Positions 1 through 8,064 are shown, numbered from the stretch's first letter. The stretch is 46,955 bases of DNA from Novosphingobium sp. (GCA_020446505.1 JAGREN010000006.1:20137-67091), one strand, 5' to 3'. Notes: a model not told the origin generated them from the letters alone. Numbers and translations: made by a program.

Positions 1-21
1 CGAATCCCTCCCGCTCCGCCA
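1..21 (+). tRNA. 3' end of a tRNA gene, probably tRNA-Ser (partial)
   Basis: The first 21 bases fit the end of a tRNA: the last part of a TTCGAAT T-loop, the 3' strand of the T-stem, a 7-base acceptor strand CCGCTCC, discriminator G and an encoded CCA. Discriminator G and an implied acceptor 5' strand GGAGCGG are typical of serine tRNAs. The rest of the gene lies outside the window, so the anticodon cannot be read. A recombinase module begins about 240 bases away, which makes this tRNA end a candidate integration boundary. Confidence 0.6.
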
Positions 22-50
22 CGCAGTCTAAGTAATTGTCTTAATTTGAT

Positions 51-72
51 AAATGGCCCAGAAATGGCCCAG
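51..72 (+). repeat. Two tandem copies of an 11-bp repeat just after the tRNA
   Basis: AAATGGCCCAG occurs at 51-61 and again directly at 62-72, between the tRNA end and the recombinase gene. It could be part of an attachment region or simply a small duplication. Nothing else in the window allows a choice. Confidence 0.5.
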
Positions 73-222
73 TTCCGCGCCGTTTTGCGCCTCTAGAGCG
101 AGCGCGGAGAGCGGCCTCAATAGGCCTTTGGCACCATTTGGGGCAATTTTCTCTGTCCGCCTTTTGCGGGGTCGCTCTTTGCATTTGGGGCGACTTACGG
201 CCGTGGATCGGACGAACCCCAA

Positions 223-240
223 GCGGCGCCAAAGCGCCGC
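223..240 (-). terminator. Hairpin downstream of the recombinase gene
   Basis: GCGGCGC (223-229) and GCGCCGC (234-240) form a perfect 7-bp stem with a 4-base loop, 23 bases past the recombinase stop on the minus strand. There is no strong T-run, so a terminator role is likely but not certain. It could also be an attachment-site structure. Confidence 0.4.
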
Positions 241-263
241 GTGACTGTCTACGTTCGCTGACA

Positions 264-2030
264 TCAGATTCGGAGTGCTGATTCCTGTTCGGACCAATCG
301 AGTGGAAGATCACGCAGGCCAAGCAGACGCTTGCCATCGAGCGCGGCTGGCTGGTTACCGGCAAGAATCGATTCGGCGATTGAGGGAGCTAGAAAGTTGA
401 GGCGGACCACCCTGCCTATATAGGTTCCGGTCACGCCATGCCTGGCTCCAAGCTGCTTTGCGTTCATGCCGCTCTCCTGCATTTCGCGCCACCAAGTCTT
501 TGCCTTGGCCAGCAGGCGGATCAGATGCTCCTGCGGATCCTGGACGGCTGCTCTGCCGGTGTTGTGGACGAGCTTCACAGCCAGCCCTGTGCGGCGAATG
601 CGCGCATCGATGGTGATGGAGATGCTGTCGGGAGCCGCGGCTGAAGGTTCCGCGCCGAGCATCTCGGTTATTGCCGCAGCGTCAAATTCCACTTCGATCC
701 GCTCGCGCTCCACAGTCACCCTGCCGATTAGCGCTCGCATGCTGCTGCGATCGCGCTTGCGCAGCTTCACCGCCACGCGCTGGGCTGATGTTTGTAGCTT
801 CGCCATCCTGTCAGGGCGCAGTTCGATCCCGGCGCGGCAGGCCAGATCGAGCGGATCGTCGAACAGGGCTGCGACGCCTTCAGCCACTGCTTTCTCCAGC
901 TCGAGAGCTGGCACGCGAAGGCGCGGTTCGTTGCTGCCGGACGTGCCAGCGCCTGCTTCGTGCTGAAGCGCCCTGCTCACATAGTAGCGGTAGCGGACCT
1001 TGTTCTTGGTTGCATGGGCCGCGACCAGCGGCTCACCAGTCTCGTCGAATATCCGGCCGGCAAGCAGGCTTGGCGACTTTGCCGTAGGGCTGCGCTGCTG
1101 GCCTTGCGTGTTGTCCGCCAGCTTAGCCTGTACCTGGTCCCACAGCCCACGATCGATGATCGCCTCGTGCTTGCCGTCATAGACCCTGCCCTTGTGATGG
1201 ATCTCGCCAAGATAGATCGGGTTCGAGAGGATCTTGTAGATCTGTCCTCGAGTGAAGGCCCCTCCCCCCATCTGCCTGCCAGTCAGTGATCTGCGAAGCG
1301 GCACTTGGATGCGGTCGGCGGCAAGCTGCTCCGCGAGCAGCCGAACATTGCCGATTGCGAGGTAGCGCTGGAACAGCTCGCGGATCAGCTCGGCATGGTC
1401 CGGCACGATCTCCAAGCTTCTGCCTTCTGGCCGATAACCAAGCGGCGGGTTGCCGCCCATCCACATACCACGTGCCTTGGATGCTGCGATCTTGTCGCGG
1501 ATGCGCTCTGCGGTTACCTCGCGCTCGAATTGCGCGAAGCTGAGCAGCATGTTGAGCGTGAGCCGTCCCATGCTGGTGGTGGTATTGAACGACTGGGTGA
1601 CCGAGACGAAGCTGGTGCCTTCCGCATCAAATGCTTCGACCAGCCTGGCAAAGTCGAGCAGCGAGCGAGTCAGACGGTCCACCTTGTAGACGACGACGAT
1701 GTCGATCCTGCCCGCCGCAATGTCGGCAAGCAACCTCTGCAGAGCAGGCCGTTCAAGCGTTCCGCCGGACAGCCCGCCATCGTCGTACTCCTGTGGTAGG
1801 AGCGACCAGCCTTCCGAGGCCTGGCTCAACACATAGGCGGCACAGGCCTCGCGCTGCGCATGGAGGGAGTTGAAGTCCTGCTCGAGCCCCTCCTCACTCG
1901 ACTTCCGAGTGTAGATCGCGCAGCGCACCTTGCCCGTAGGGGTGCCAAAGCTTGATCCAGCATCGCTATTCGTCCCACTGCCTGTTGGCCGGAGCGCTGC
2001 CCTGGTCCTGCGACGAGCGACCTGGGTCAC
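264..2030 (-). CDS. Large serine recombinase (resolvase/invertase family integrase)
   Basis: Site-specific recombinase that would cut and rejoin DNA through a phosphoserine link, about 588 residues. The N-terminal resolvase domain has the YTRKSS motif at residues 40-45 (probable nucleophile Ser44) and the KVDRLTRS arginine motif near 116-123. The Recombinase domain follows (about 195-310), then a C-terminal region starting SLLAGRIF. That region matches the position of the zinc-ribbon domain in this family but shows no paired cysteines. The start chosen is the GTG at 2028-2030, which overlaps the stop of the DUF2924 gene as GTGA. An upstream ATG would overlap that gene by much more. The gene points toward the tRNA end, as expected for a mobile-element integrase. 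The target site is not known. Confidence 0.9.
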   Translation of the reverse strand: MTQVARRRTRAALRPTGSGTNSDAGSSFGTPTGKVRCAIYTRKSSEEGLEQDFNSLHAQREACAAYVLSQASEGWSLLPQEYDDGGLSGGTLERPALQRLLADIAAGRIDIVVVYKVDRLTRSLLDFARLVEAFDAEGTSFVSVTQSFNTTTSMGRLTLNMLLSFAQFEREVTAERIRDKIAASKARGMWMGGNPPLGYRPEGRSLEIVPDHAELIRELFQRYLAIGNVRLLAEQLAADRIQVPLRRSLTGRQMGGGAFTRGQIYKILSNPIYLGEIHHKGRVYDGKHEAIIDRGLWDQVQAKLADNTQGQQRSPTAKSPSLLAGRIFDETGEPLVAAHATKNKVRYRYYVSRALQHEAGAGTSGSNEPRLRVPALELEKAVAEGVAALFDDPLDLACRAGIELRPDRMAKLQTSAQRVAVKLRKRDRSSMRALIGRVTVERERIEVEFDAAAITEMLGAEPSAAAPDSISITIDARIRRTGLAVKLVHNTGRAAVQDPQEHLIRLLAKAKTWWREMQESGMNAKQLGARHGVTGTYIGRVVRLNFLAPSIAESILAGNQPAALDGKRLLGLRDLPLDWSEQESALRI

Positions 2031-2455
2031 GCCGCCCTCTGCGCATCGCGAAGGCCGAAGAAGGCAGGTCCAGACCAGCGCGTGCCGGTGATCGCTCGTG
2101 CCACTTCGCTCAAGGAGCGCCACTGCTTGCCGTTCCAGCAGACCTCGCCCTGCTCGCCGATCGTAACGACATGCACCACGCCGCCATGCTCACGGGCCAG
2201 CCGCATCCCGGGTCGCACGTCCTGACCCGCTGCTTTCTTGCTGCCGGCACCCTCGAGGCGCTGGCGCGCCTGCTTCGACAGGCCGCCCAGCGCCTTGGCC
2301 TGCAGCTCGTAAGCTACCGCCAAGCGCAACATGGCGAGGCTGACCCGGGGCGCTGGCATGCCGGTGAGCTGCACCCAGCGCTGCTGCAGGTCAGGCTTAT
2401 CCATGTCAGCAATCTCGGCAAGCTGGGCTTCGAGCTTACCCTTGCTCACCTTCAC
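2027..2455 (-). CDS. DUF2924 family protein
   Basis: Protein of 142 residues resembling DUF2924, a small family of unknown function often found beside serine recombinases in alphaproteobacteria. It has a helical N-terminal half and a C-terminal beta-rich segment that includes VCWNGKQWRSLSEVARAITG, which looks DNA-related. GTG start at 2453-2455 preceded by GAGGTAGG. This start overlaps the DUF3489 stop, and its own stop overlaps the recombinase start, both as GTGA, so the three genes are translationally coupled. A role as recombinase accessory factor is inferred only from the context. Confidence 0.8.
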   Translation of the reverse strand: MKVSKGKLEAQLAEIADMDKPDLQQRWVQLTGMPAPRVSLAMLRLAVAYELQAKALGGLSKQARQRLEGAGSKKAAGQDVRPGMRLAREHGGVVHVVTIGEQGEVCWNGKQWRSLSEVARAITGTRWSGPAFFGLRDAQRAA

Positions 2456-3096
2456 CGGCCTACCTCCGCGTCAGTTCGGTAGCAGGTCACATCGCCGCGC
2501 TTGGTCCTGACGATGGTGCGGCCCTTCTTGCGAAGGCCGGTCAGAGCCGCGCGCGTGGTGTGCGGCAGCCAGCCGGTCGCTTCGACCATCTCGTCGAGCG
2601 TCGCGCCCTGCTGTCGTTCGAGCAGGGCGACGACCGTGGTGATCTTGCTGCCTGTGCGAGCGGCGCTCGAGGTGGGCGAGGCCGCCTGCTCGGCAACGAT
2701 CGGCTGACTGACCGCGTCCGTCGTGATGGCAGTATGAGTTGAGGCATCTACGACAGTCTGGCCCTCGACTGATCCGCTTTCATCGCCGTAGGCATTCGCT
2801 TCAAAGATATCATCTGACGCGCAAGCATCCGGTCCGCTGCCGATTGCCGCGCGGCCCGCCCCGGTTATGAACAGGCCGATGAGATCCCGTTCCTGCTCGC
2901 GCCAGGTCAGGCTGCGGTCGGTGACTGGCAGCTCTTCGATCAAGCCATGGCGTAGCAGCCCAGCGACCGCCTTGCCGATGCGAGCGCGATCCTGCGTGCA
3001 CGTTTCGGGTAGCGGGATGAGGCTGCCGTTGTCGCGTGCGGCGGCGCTCGAAAGCAGCACTAGCTGCAGGTCGTTGAGTCGCATAGTCTTGGTCAT
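2452..3096 (-). CDS. DUF3489 family protein
   Basis: Protein of 214 residues. The C-terminal 75 residues, from about SKITTVVALLERQQGATLDE to the end, match the DUF3489 pattern: a winged-helix-like unit with LPHTTRAALTGLRKKG, suited to DNA binding. The N-terminal part (MTKTMRLNDLQLVLLSSAA...) is also helical and resembles a second winged helix. The middle is low-complexity, rich in Ser, Ala and Asp. The start at 3094-3096 begins the recognisable MTKTMRLND segment. The longer open frame upstream has no family signal. First of three coupled genes with DUF2924 and the recombinase. A DNA-binding or control role is inferred. Confidence 0.8.
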   Translation of the reverse strand: MTKTMRLNDLQLVLLSSAAARDNGSLIPLPETCTQDRARIGKAVAGLLRHGLIEELPVTDRSLTWREQERDLIGLFITGAGRAAIGSGPDACASDDIFEANAYGDESGSVEGQTVVDASTHTAITTDAVSQPIVAEQAASPTSSAARTGSKITTVVALLERQQGATLDEMVEATGWLPHTTRAALTGLRKKGRTIVRTKRGDVTCYRTDAEVGR

Positions 3097-3275
3097 GGGG
3101 TGGTACTCCGGTCGCGAAGCAGCACCATGCTGCTCCCACCACCTACAGCCCCGACCGAGCGCTTCGTGGGGCAGCAGCCGGACCTGCCGGCTGCGATTCA
3201 GTGACTCGACAAATGCTTGCCGCGCCCACGAAGTCGAATGGATTCTGGAGGGCTGTCGAAATACCGTTAATCGCG

Positions 3276-3482
3276 TCAATCAGCGCGGATCAAGACCAGC
3301 GCAGCCGCAGCGAATGCCTGAAGGTGACCAGCAACCCGCGCAAGCAGTTCGGCGCGAGCAATGATCGCAGCAGAGTCCGGCAAGACCAAAGCGAACTCAG
3401 GGCTGGAGTCTTCCATCAACCTGCCGGCTTCCAGCAGCAGCGCCACAGCCAGCGCAAACTGTTCATTCGTCGCTTCGTCCAC
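3276..3482 (-). CDS. Small hypothetical protein upstream of the recombinase module
   Basis: Sixty-eight residues, acidic and strongly helical (MDEATNEQFALAVALLLEAG and onward), with no family I recognise. It reads with the DUF3489, DUF2924 and recombinase genes. The proposed GTG start at 3480-3482 has no clear ribosome-binding site, so the start is uncertain. Its amino-acid composition looks like real coding sequence, and the next three genes on the same strand make a shared transcript plausible. No function can be assigned. Confidence 0.5.
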   Translation of the reverse strand: MDEATNEQFALAVALLLEAGRLMEDSSPEFALVLPDSAAIIARAELLARVAGHLQAFAAAALVLIRAD

Positions 3483-4133
3483 CTGTGCGTGGGCGCAGCG
3501 CTTGCGCGGATGGAAGCGCGAATAGTGCTGAGCGCGCTGCTGAAGTGTCGATCGTTCCCCGTGCTTTCAGGCGAAGCGCCGGAGTGGGAATACAGCCTAC
3601 AAGTCCGGCGACATGCGAGGCTACCTATGGTGTGGCAGGCGACAATCGCCCGATGACTGGCGAAGCCGTAAGCATGCGAGTAAGGTGCCACCGGCCTTTG
3701 GGCGAGGACCGTCGATCGGTCGTCTCGCTCTTCGGGCCACGCGAAGATATCCTAGCATAGGCGCTGTCAGTAGTCCCCGCCCCGCGCTAATGGTCAACCA
3801 TGGAAAACGCACTGATGCTCCATCGTCGTTCTGCCACCGAAAATGAGGTGGCGAAAGTGCTGAAGGATTCCAGGTGAGCTTGCCACTCACCACGCCTATA
3901 AGGCGCTGGAGTTTTCCAATTGCCTTTTGCAGGTGATTTCCGGGCAACGCGACGCGGACGAAACAGCAGATCTCGAGCGCATTCCCTCCGGATTTGGAAG
4001 CACCTCTTAGCTTCGCTTAATCTGAATGCCTTCATATCACCTAGATTTCTTGACCCTTTGGCTGCCGAGATCGGCCATGATCACGATATCGCGAGGCAAA
4101 AGGATGTCGGTTAATTGCTAAACAGGCGAGCGA
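3483..4133. other. Gene-poor stretch between the recombinase module and the catabolic genes
   Basis: No convincing coding region on either strand over 651 bases. The short open frames lack ribosome-binding sites and recognisable families. The segment at about 3800-3900, read on the minus strand, alternates CACTTTCGCCACC-like and GGTGGCAGAACGAC-like phrases, vaguely like the degenerate end of an IS21-type element. This is a weak visual impression only. The base composition from about 3900 to 4110 is less GC-rich than the flanking genes. Confidence 0.4.
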
Positions 4134-4829
4134 TCAAACCGCCGTCCTGCCAACGTTTTCGCGGTTCTTGAGCACTACAACCGGTCCTTCGAACGCGGCC
4201 GGAGCGTCGAGGATGGCGCAGGCGTGCTCGCCGCATTCAAGATCAGTCAGCCAGCTATCCTGCGCAATCGCGCGTTTGCTCTTGCCGTTGACCATCGAGA
4301 CGATCTGCATCTGCCGGATAGACCGATCCGGAAATTCCTTCGCCAACCCGCGATAGAAATTCCGCAAGCCCGCCTGCACGATCGACTGATGAGTTCCATT
4401 TTTCGGAACCCAATCGGCCATGCCGCCGCCGATCCCAAGAAGAACGCCGTCTGGCCGCATCACATCAAGCGCGGCCTTGGCGGCATGGAAGTGCGAGACC
4501 ACGTTGCTCCGAAATAGATCGACCAGACTATCCTCGTCATTGTCGAACAGCGGCTGCATCCGGGCGGGCGCGTTGACCGACACTACCACGCCATCGAGAC
4601 CGCCGAGCTGCGTCTCGCCGCGCTGCATTAGCGCGGTGGCAGCCGATGGCGAGCCGACATCGCCAGCGATCGGAAGGATGTCCGGAAACTCAACTACCAA
4701 CTCGTCCAGTTTCGCCGGCGACCGGGCAGCGGCGGCGACGCGCCAACCCCGAGACGTTGCGGCTGCGACAATGCCCCGCCCCACGTCGCCTGTCGCACCA
4801 ATGATCAGCAGAGTTTTTCGCTTGGCCAT
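4134..4829 (-). CDS. Atypical short-chain dehydrogenase/reductase (SDR)
   Basis: A 231-residue Rossmann-fold protein. The nucleotide-binding motif GATGDVG is at residues 11-17, with a conserved Asp in AGDVGS and a SVNAPAR segment in place of NNAG. The usual Ser-Tyr-Lys catalytic set is not visible: the region that should hold YxxxK reads THQSIVQAG. The protein may bind NAD(P) without classical SDR chemistry, or be a divergent reductase. Start ATG at 4827-4829 follows GGGAGGAAG at good spacing; an upstream in-frame extension lacks family signal. Divergent from the crotonase at 4986, with a candidate operator between them, so it is likely co-regulated with the catabolic genes. Confidence 0.75.
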   Translation of the reverse strand: MAKRKTLLIIGATGDVGRGIVAAATSRGWRVAAAARSPAKLDELVVEFPDILPIAGDVGSPSAATALMQRGETQLGGLDGVVVSVNAPARMQPLFDNDEDSLVDLFRSNVVSHFHAAKAALDVMRPDGVLLGIGGGMADWVPKNGTHQSIVQAGLRNFYRGLAKEFPDRSIRQMQIVSMVNGKSKRAIAQDSWLTDLECGEHACAILDAPAAFEGPVVVLKNRENVGRTAV

Positions 4830-4888
4830 GTTTGTCTTCCTCCCATCCCAGCTATCGGATCCGGCGCAAAACACAAAGCATGGCGGAG

Positions 4889-4900
4889 AGCACATATGTG
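4889..4900. promoter_or_regulatory. Candidate regulon operator (SDR / crotonase divergent promoter)
   Basis: AGCACATATGTG. The core CACA-TA-TGTG is a perfect inverted repeat with a 2-base spacer. It lies 61 bases before the SDR start and 85 bases before the crotonase start, so it could control both. It matches the window-wide consensus A(T/G)CA(C/T)(A/G)NNTGTG in full. Confidence 0.6.
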
Positions 4901-4985
4901 TTAGTCGACAAATTGACAGCAATCCGCTTCCTTCGTTCCACGATACCGGCTTACGAAGAAGCCGAATGATGAGAGATTTGCCTCA

Positions 4986-5771
4986 ATGACTGATCTTGTT
5001 CTGAGTGAACTGCGCGACCAAATCGGTATCGTAACGCTCAACAATCCGGCTCAGCGCAATGCGCTGAGCGTCGACATGCGCATACAGCTCGCTGGTGTCG
5101 TGCGCGCGCTATGCGAGAACGATGACTGCCGCGCGATCATCCTCACCGGGGCCGGCGGAAATTTCTGCTCGGGCGGCGATCTTAAGTCCCGCCTTTCGAA
5201 CGTGGAGGAACCTCCACAAATCCGCACGCCGCGCTTGCTTTCCATGCTGCATGAAATCATTCGTCTCATCGTCGATGGCGACAAGCCAGTGATCGCCGCG
5301 GTGGACGGACATGCGACCGGGGCGGGGCTGTCGATCGCTGCCGCTTGCGATTTCATAGTGGCTGGTCCGACCGTGAAGTTCTGCGCCTCCTACGGCCGGG
5401 TCGGCCTCATCCCGGATGCCGGCCTGCTTTGGTCGCTTCCGCGCAGGATCGGCGCAGTCCGCGCCCGCCATCTTATTTTGACCGCTGCGCCCGTCGATGT
5501 GGAGACGGCAATGCGAATCGGGCTTGCGGACATGGCGGCCCCGCCAGATAACACGGTATCCGCAGCGGTCGAGATCGCCCAAAGCTACCTGCGAGTCGCC
5601 CCACTCGCTGCGACCCGCGTGAACGAAGTGCTTTCCAACGAAGGCCTGACACTTGAAGAAGCGTTCCACGCAGAGCTGCGCATCCAGCCAGAACTGACCG
5701 GAAGCCTTGACTACATGGAGGCGCGCGCCGCCTTCGCAGAAAAACGGCATCCCCGTTTCATGGGTAAATGA
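4986..5771 (+). CDS. Crotonase-fold enoyl-CoA hydratase/isomerase, PaaG-like
   Basis: Protein of 261 residues with the crotonase oxyanion-hole segments (NFCSGGDLKSR near 59-69 and DGHATGAGLS near 107-115). The two glutamates of classical enoyl-CoA hydratase are absent: their positions hold Ser (GAGLSIAAACD) and Tyr (CASYGRVG). Instead there is Asp144 in GLIPDAG, the position used by PaaG-type ring-epoxide isomerases and delta3,delta2-enoyl-CoA isomerases. An isomerase acting on a cyclic or unsaturated acyl-CoA is therefore more likely than a hydratase. ATG start follows a GATGAGAGA stretch. It stands alone on the plus strand and converges with the thioesterase gene 16 bases later. Confidence 0.85.
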   Translation: MTDLVLSELRDQIGIVTLNNPAQRNALSVDMRIQLAGVVRALCENDDCRAIILTGAGGNFCSGGDLKSRLSNVEEPPQIRTPRLLSMLHEIIRLIVDGDKPVIAAVDGHATGAGLSIAAACDFIVAGPTVKFCASYGRVGLIPDAGLLWSLPRRIGAVRARHLILTAAPVDVETAMRIGLADMAAPPDNTVSAAVEIAQSYLRVAPLAATRVNEVLSNEGLTLEEAFHAELRIQPELTGSLDYMEARAAFAEKRHPRFMGK

Positions 5772-5787
5772 GAACTCACGGCTGCGA

Positions 5788-6216
5788 TCACGCTAGGCTG
5801 GCGAAGTGGCTTCGCGCCTCTGATGTCAGTTCGACTGACGCCTTGAGGGCTGCGCTCGCGTGGACCAGCGTGCTGGCCGACAGGACACGGCAGACACCGT
5901 GCTGATAGATCGCCTGATCGAAAGCCAGCGAAGTCCGGCCGATCCTGGCAACGCGCGACGCGATGACGACTTCGCCAGGCCAGACGATCTCATCATGATA
6001 ATCGACTTCGACGCGCACCAGCACGAAGCGGCACCCGGCTGCTTCAGCCACGAAATCGCCGTATCGCAGCAATTCGGAACGTCCCGATTCAAGAAAAGTG
6101 TTGATGACCGCATTGTTGACATGTCCGAAGGCGTCGGTGTCGCCGAACCGCGTCTTCTCGGTGGTCAGGACCGGGAAATCACCGATCTGCGGCAAGGCGC
6201 GTCGTGCTTCGACCAT
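5788..6216 (-). CDS. Acyl-CoA thioesterase, 4HBT/FadM-like hotdog protein
   Basis: A 142-residue single hotdog domain with the motif GDTDAFGHVNN at about residues 25-35. This matches the helix-start motif with catalytic Asp of the YbgC/FadM/4-hydroxybenzoyl-CoA thioesterase group. It would hydrolyse an acyl- or aroyl-CoA in the cytoplasm. The ATG is only 3 bases after the stop of the DUF35 gene, so the two form a tight operon. It may recycle CoA from stalled pathway intermediates; the exact substrate cannot be read from the sequence. Confidence 0.85.
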   Translation of the reverse strand: MVEARRALPQIGDFPVLTTEKTRFGDTDAFGHVNNAVINTFLESGRSELLRYGDFVAEAAGCRFVLVRVEVDYHDEIVWPGEVVIASRVARIGRTSLAFDQAIYQHGVCRVLSASTLVHASAALKASVELTSEARSHFASLA

Positions 6217-6219
6217 CGT

Positions 6220-6621
6220 TCAGACAAGCCTGAACACGGGGATGAACACGTCGTCGTTCTTCTCGAACGCGACTTCAACCGCCGCGCCGATCGCTACGCA
6301 CTCGACGGTTTCGGCAAGGATGCGCGCCGTGATCCGGACACCTGGCTGATCGTCCAGTTCGACGATTCCGATGGCATAGGGGACTGCGAGGCCCGGAACC
6401 CACGCCTGGCGATTGATGGTGAAAGTGGCGACTGTGCCTTTGCCCGATGCAGGCCGGGCCTCGACGTCGCGGGACAGGCATCTCGGGCAGATAAGCTGCG
6501 GCGGATGGATGCGATGATCGCAGGCGTTGCAAGCGGTAATGCGCAATCGCCCGTCTGCACCGCCGGTCCAGAACGTTTCGGTTTCGGGTGCCACGGCGGG
6601 CAAGGGAAAAGGGACAGTCAT
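6220..6621 (-). CDS. Zn-ribbon/OB-fold protein (DUF35), partner of a lipid-transfer thiolase
   Basis: A 133-residue protein with the classic DUF35 layout: an N-terminal helix ending in TFWTGGADGRL, then a complete zinc ribbon (CNACDHRIHPPQLICPRC, four cysteines), then an OB fold (ATFTINRQAW...). Relatives such as ChsH2 bind thiolase-like lipid-transfer proteins; together they form hydratase or aldolase complexes in steroid side-chain breakdown. The thiolase-like gene at 6702 is divergently transcribed 80 bases away, the expected partner. First gene of a two-gene operon with the thioesterase. ATG preceded by GGAGAG. Confidence 0.85.
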   Translation of the reverse strand: MTVPFPLPAVAPETETFWTGGADGRLRITACNACDHRIHPPQLICPRCLSRDVEARPASGKGTVATFTINRQAWVPGLAVPYAIGIVELDDQPGVRITARILAETVECVAIGAAVEVAFEKNDDVFIPVFRLV

Positions 6622-6701
6622 GCTCTTGCTCTCCGATCAGCGGTTCGACGCCCCGGCGTTCGAACCTGCACGGCCTAAAGCGAAAGAAGGGACAAGGCGA
6701 T

Positions 6702-7871
6702 ATGTTGAGTGCATCCATCACAGGTGTAGGAATGTCGCAGGTTTCGCGCAGCGTCATACGCCCCTGCATGGATCACCTCGCCGACGCCGCGCTTGAGGCG
6801 ATGGCCGATGCCGGCCTCACCCGCGACGATATCGACGGGATTACGACCTATCCCGGCAAGACCGATGCGAGCACCGGCATGTCGCCGCTGGGCTGCACCG
6901 AAGTGCGCGATGCGCTCGGCCTCAAGACCCGCTGGCACAGCGGCTCGTCCGAAGGGGCCGCCCAAATGTCGCCGATCATGATCGCGGCGATGGCGGTCAG
7001 CACCGGACAGGCGCGCCATGTCCTGTGCTTTCGCGCACTCAGCGAATACGCGGCGCAAGGCGGCGGGGGCCGCAGGGGAAGCGTCACTGTCAGTCCCGAA
7101 GGGTTGAGCAACTGGACCCAGTGGCTCGTACCGGTAGGGGCGCTCTCCGCGGCTAACTGGGCTGCACAGTACGCGATGCGGCGGGTGCATGAATTCGGCG
7201 TGACACGCGAAATGCTGGGTGCACAGTGCGTGCTGCAACGCGCCAACGCGCAGCACAATCCGCGCGCCATCTTCCACGGCAAGCCGCTGAGCATGGCAGA
7301 CTATCTGGGCACGCGGATGATTTCCGATCCGCTTTGCATGATGGACTGCGATGTCCCGGTGGACGGAGCCTGCGTGATCATAGTCTCGGCTTCCGACGCG
7401 GCTCGCGATTGCGCCAGAAAGCCGATCAGGATCGCCGCCTTCAGCGCCGCTTTGCAGGGGCGCGACAGCTGGGATCAACGCCCCGACTTGACGCAGATGG
7501 CATCCGAGGACTGCGGGCGCGACATCTGGAACAACACGGATTTCGGTCCCGGCGATGTTGATGTGGCCGGGCTGTATGACGGGTTCAGCTGCTTCGTGCC
7601 GATGTGGCTTGAATCGCTTGGGTTCTGCGCTCGCGGTGAGGGCGAACGCTTTATTGCCGACGGCCAGACGCGGCTTGGCGGTTCGCTACCAGTCAATACC
7701 GGCGGCGGGCAACTCTCGGCCGGGCGGCTGCACGGTTTCGGGCACCTGCACGAGGCATGCGTGCAATTGCGCGGCGATGGCGGCGGCCGCCAGGTTCCCG
7801 GTGCAAAGACGGCGATCGTCGGCATGGGAGGCGGCGCGCTCGCAGGCGCGATGCTTCTGCATTGCGAATAG
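6702..7871 (+). CDS. Thiolase-like lipid-transfer protein (SCP-x/Ltp type)
   Basis: A 389-residue thiolase-fold protein of the non-condensing type. The position of the thiolase nucleophile cysteine appears to hold Ser in WHSGSSEGAAQ. Family landmarks include DYLGTRMISDPLC, VAGLYDGFSCFVP (the YDGF tyrosine region) and NTGGGQLSAGRLHG (active-site His region). Ltp2-type enzymes with this pattern make a retro-aldol cut of beta-hydroxyacyl-CoA side chains in complex with a DUF35 protein. Start ATG at 6702 follows AGAAGGGA; the longer open frame upstream would cross the promoter region. Its likely partner is the divergent DUF35 gene. Followed by the CaiB transferase and an ACAD pair on the same strand. 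Confidence 0.85.
   Translation: MLSASITGVGMSQVSRSVIRPCMDHLADAALEAMADAGLTRDDIDGITTYPGKTDASTGMSPLGCTEVRDALGLKTRWHSGSSEGAAQMSPIMIAAMAVSTGQARHVLCFRALSEYAAQGGGGRRGSVTVSPEGLSNWTQWLVPVGALSAANWAAQYAMRRVHEFGVTREMLGAQCVLQRANAQHNPRAIFHGKPLSMADYLGTRMISDPLCMMDCDVPVDGACVIIVSASDAARDCARKPIRIAAFSAALQGRDSWDQRPDLTQMASEDCGRDIWNNTDFGPGDVDVAGLYDGFSCFVPMWLESLGFCARGEGERFIADGQTRLGGSLPVNTGGGQLSAGRLHGFGHLHEACVQLRGDGGGRQVPGAKTAIVGMGGGALAGAMLLHCE
6717..6728. promoter_or_regulatory. Operator-like element inside the thiolase-like gene start
   Basis: ATCACAGGTGTA matches the window consensus at 11 of 12 positions. The 14 bases at 6715-6728 match those at 25656-25669 at 13 positions. It sits at codons 6-9, which encode an ITGVG stretch common in this family, so the match may be coding constraint. 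Confidence 0.25.
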
Positions 7872-7890
7872 GAAGACTCCTGCGCGAATG

Positions 7891-7922
7891 CCAGCCCTGG
7901 ATCCGGCTGTTGGCGGGGCTGG
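7891..7922 (+). terminator. Weak hairpin after the thiolase-like gene
   Basis: CCAGCCC (7891-7897) can pair with GGGCTGG (7916-7922). The loop is long and no T-run follows. It may slow or end transcription before the CaiB gene. Confidence 0.2.
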
Positions 7923-8064
7923 CCTGGTGGCTGAGGGAGCGGGCGCAGCAGATCATGGCGACGGGACGCGTCTAACCTCGTGTTTGATCACAGGCGGGAT
8001 GGTTTCGCCGGGCGGCGGTCGGAAACATGATCGGTAGTGTAGGAACCCGCGCAGGAGGAGCGCC

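Noticed and set aside
264-2123. A longer start for the recombinase at 2121-2123
   Set aside because: It would overlap the DUF2924 gene by almost 100 bases; the GTGA-coupled start fits the neighbouring gene junction.
3621-3947. A 108-residue minus-strand open frame in the gene-poor stretch
   Set aside because: Composition is irregular, no start signal or family is seen, and it may be part of a decayed mobile-element end.
7987-7998. ATCACAGGCGGG upstream of the CaiB gene as an operator copy
   Set aside because: Only 10 of 12 positions match and the right half-site is lost; matches this weak also appear in coding DNA, for example near 22530.
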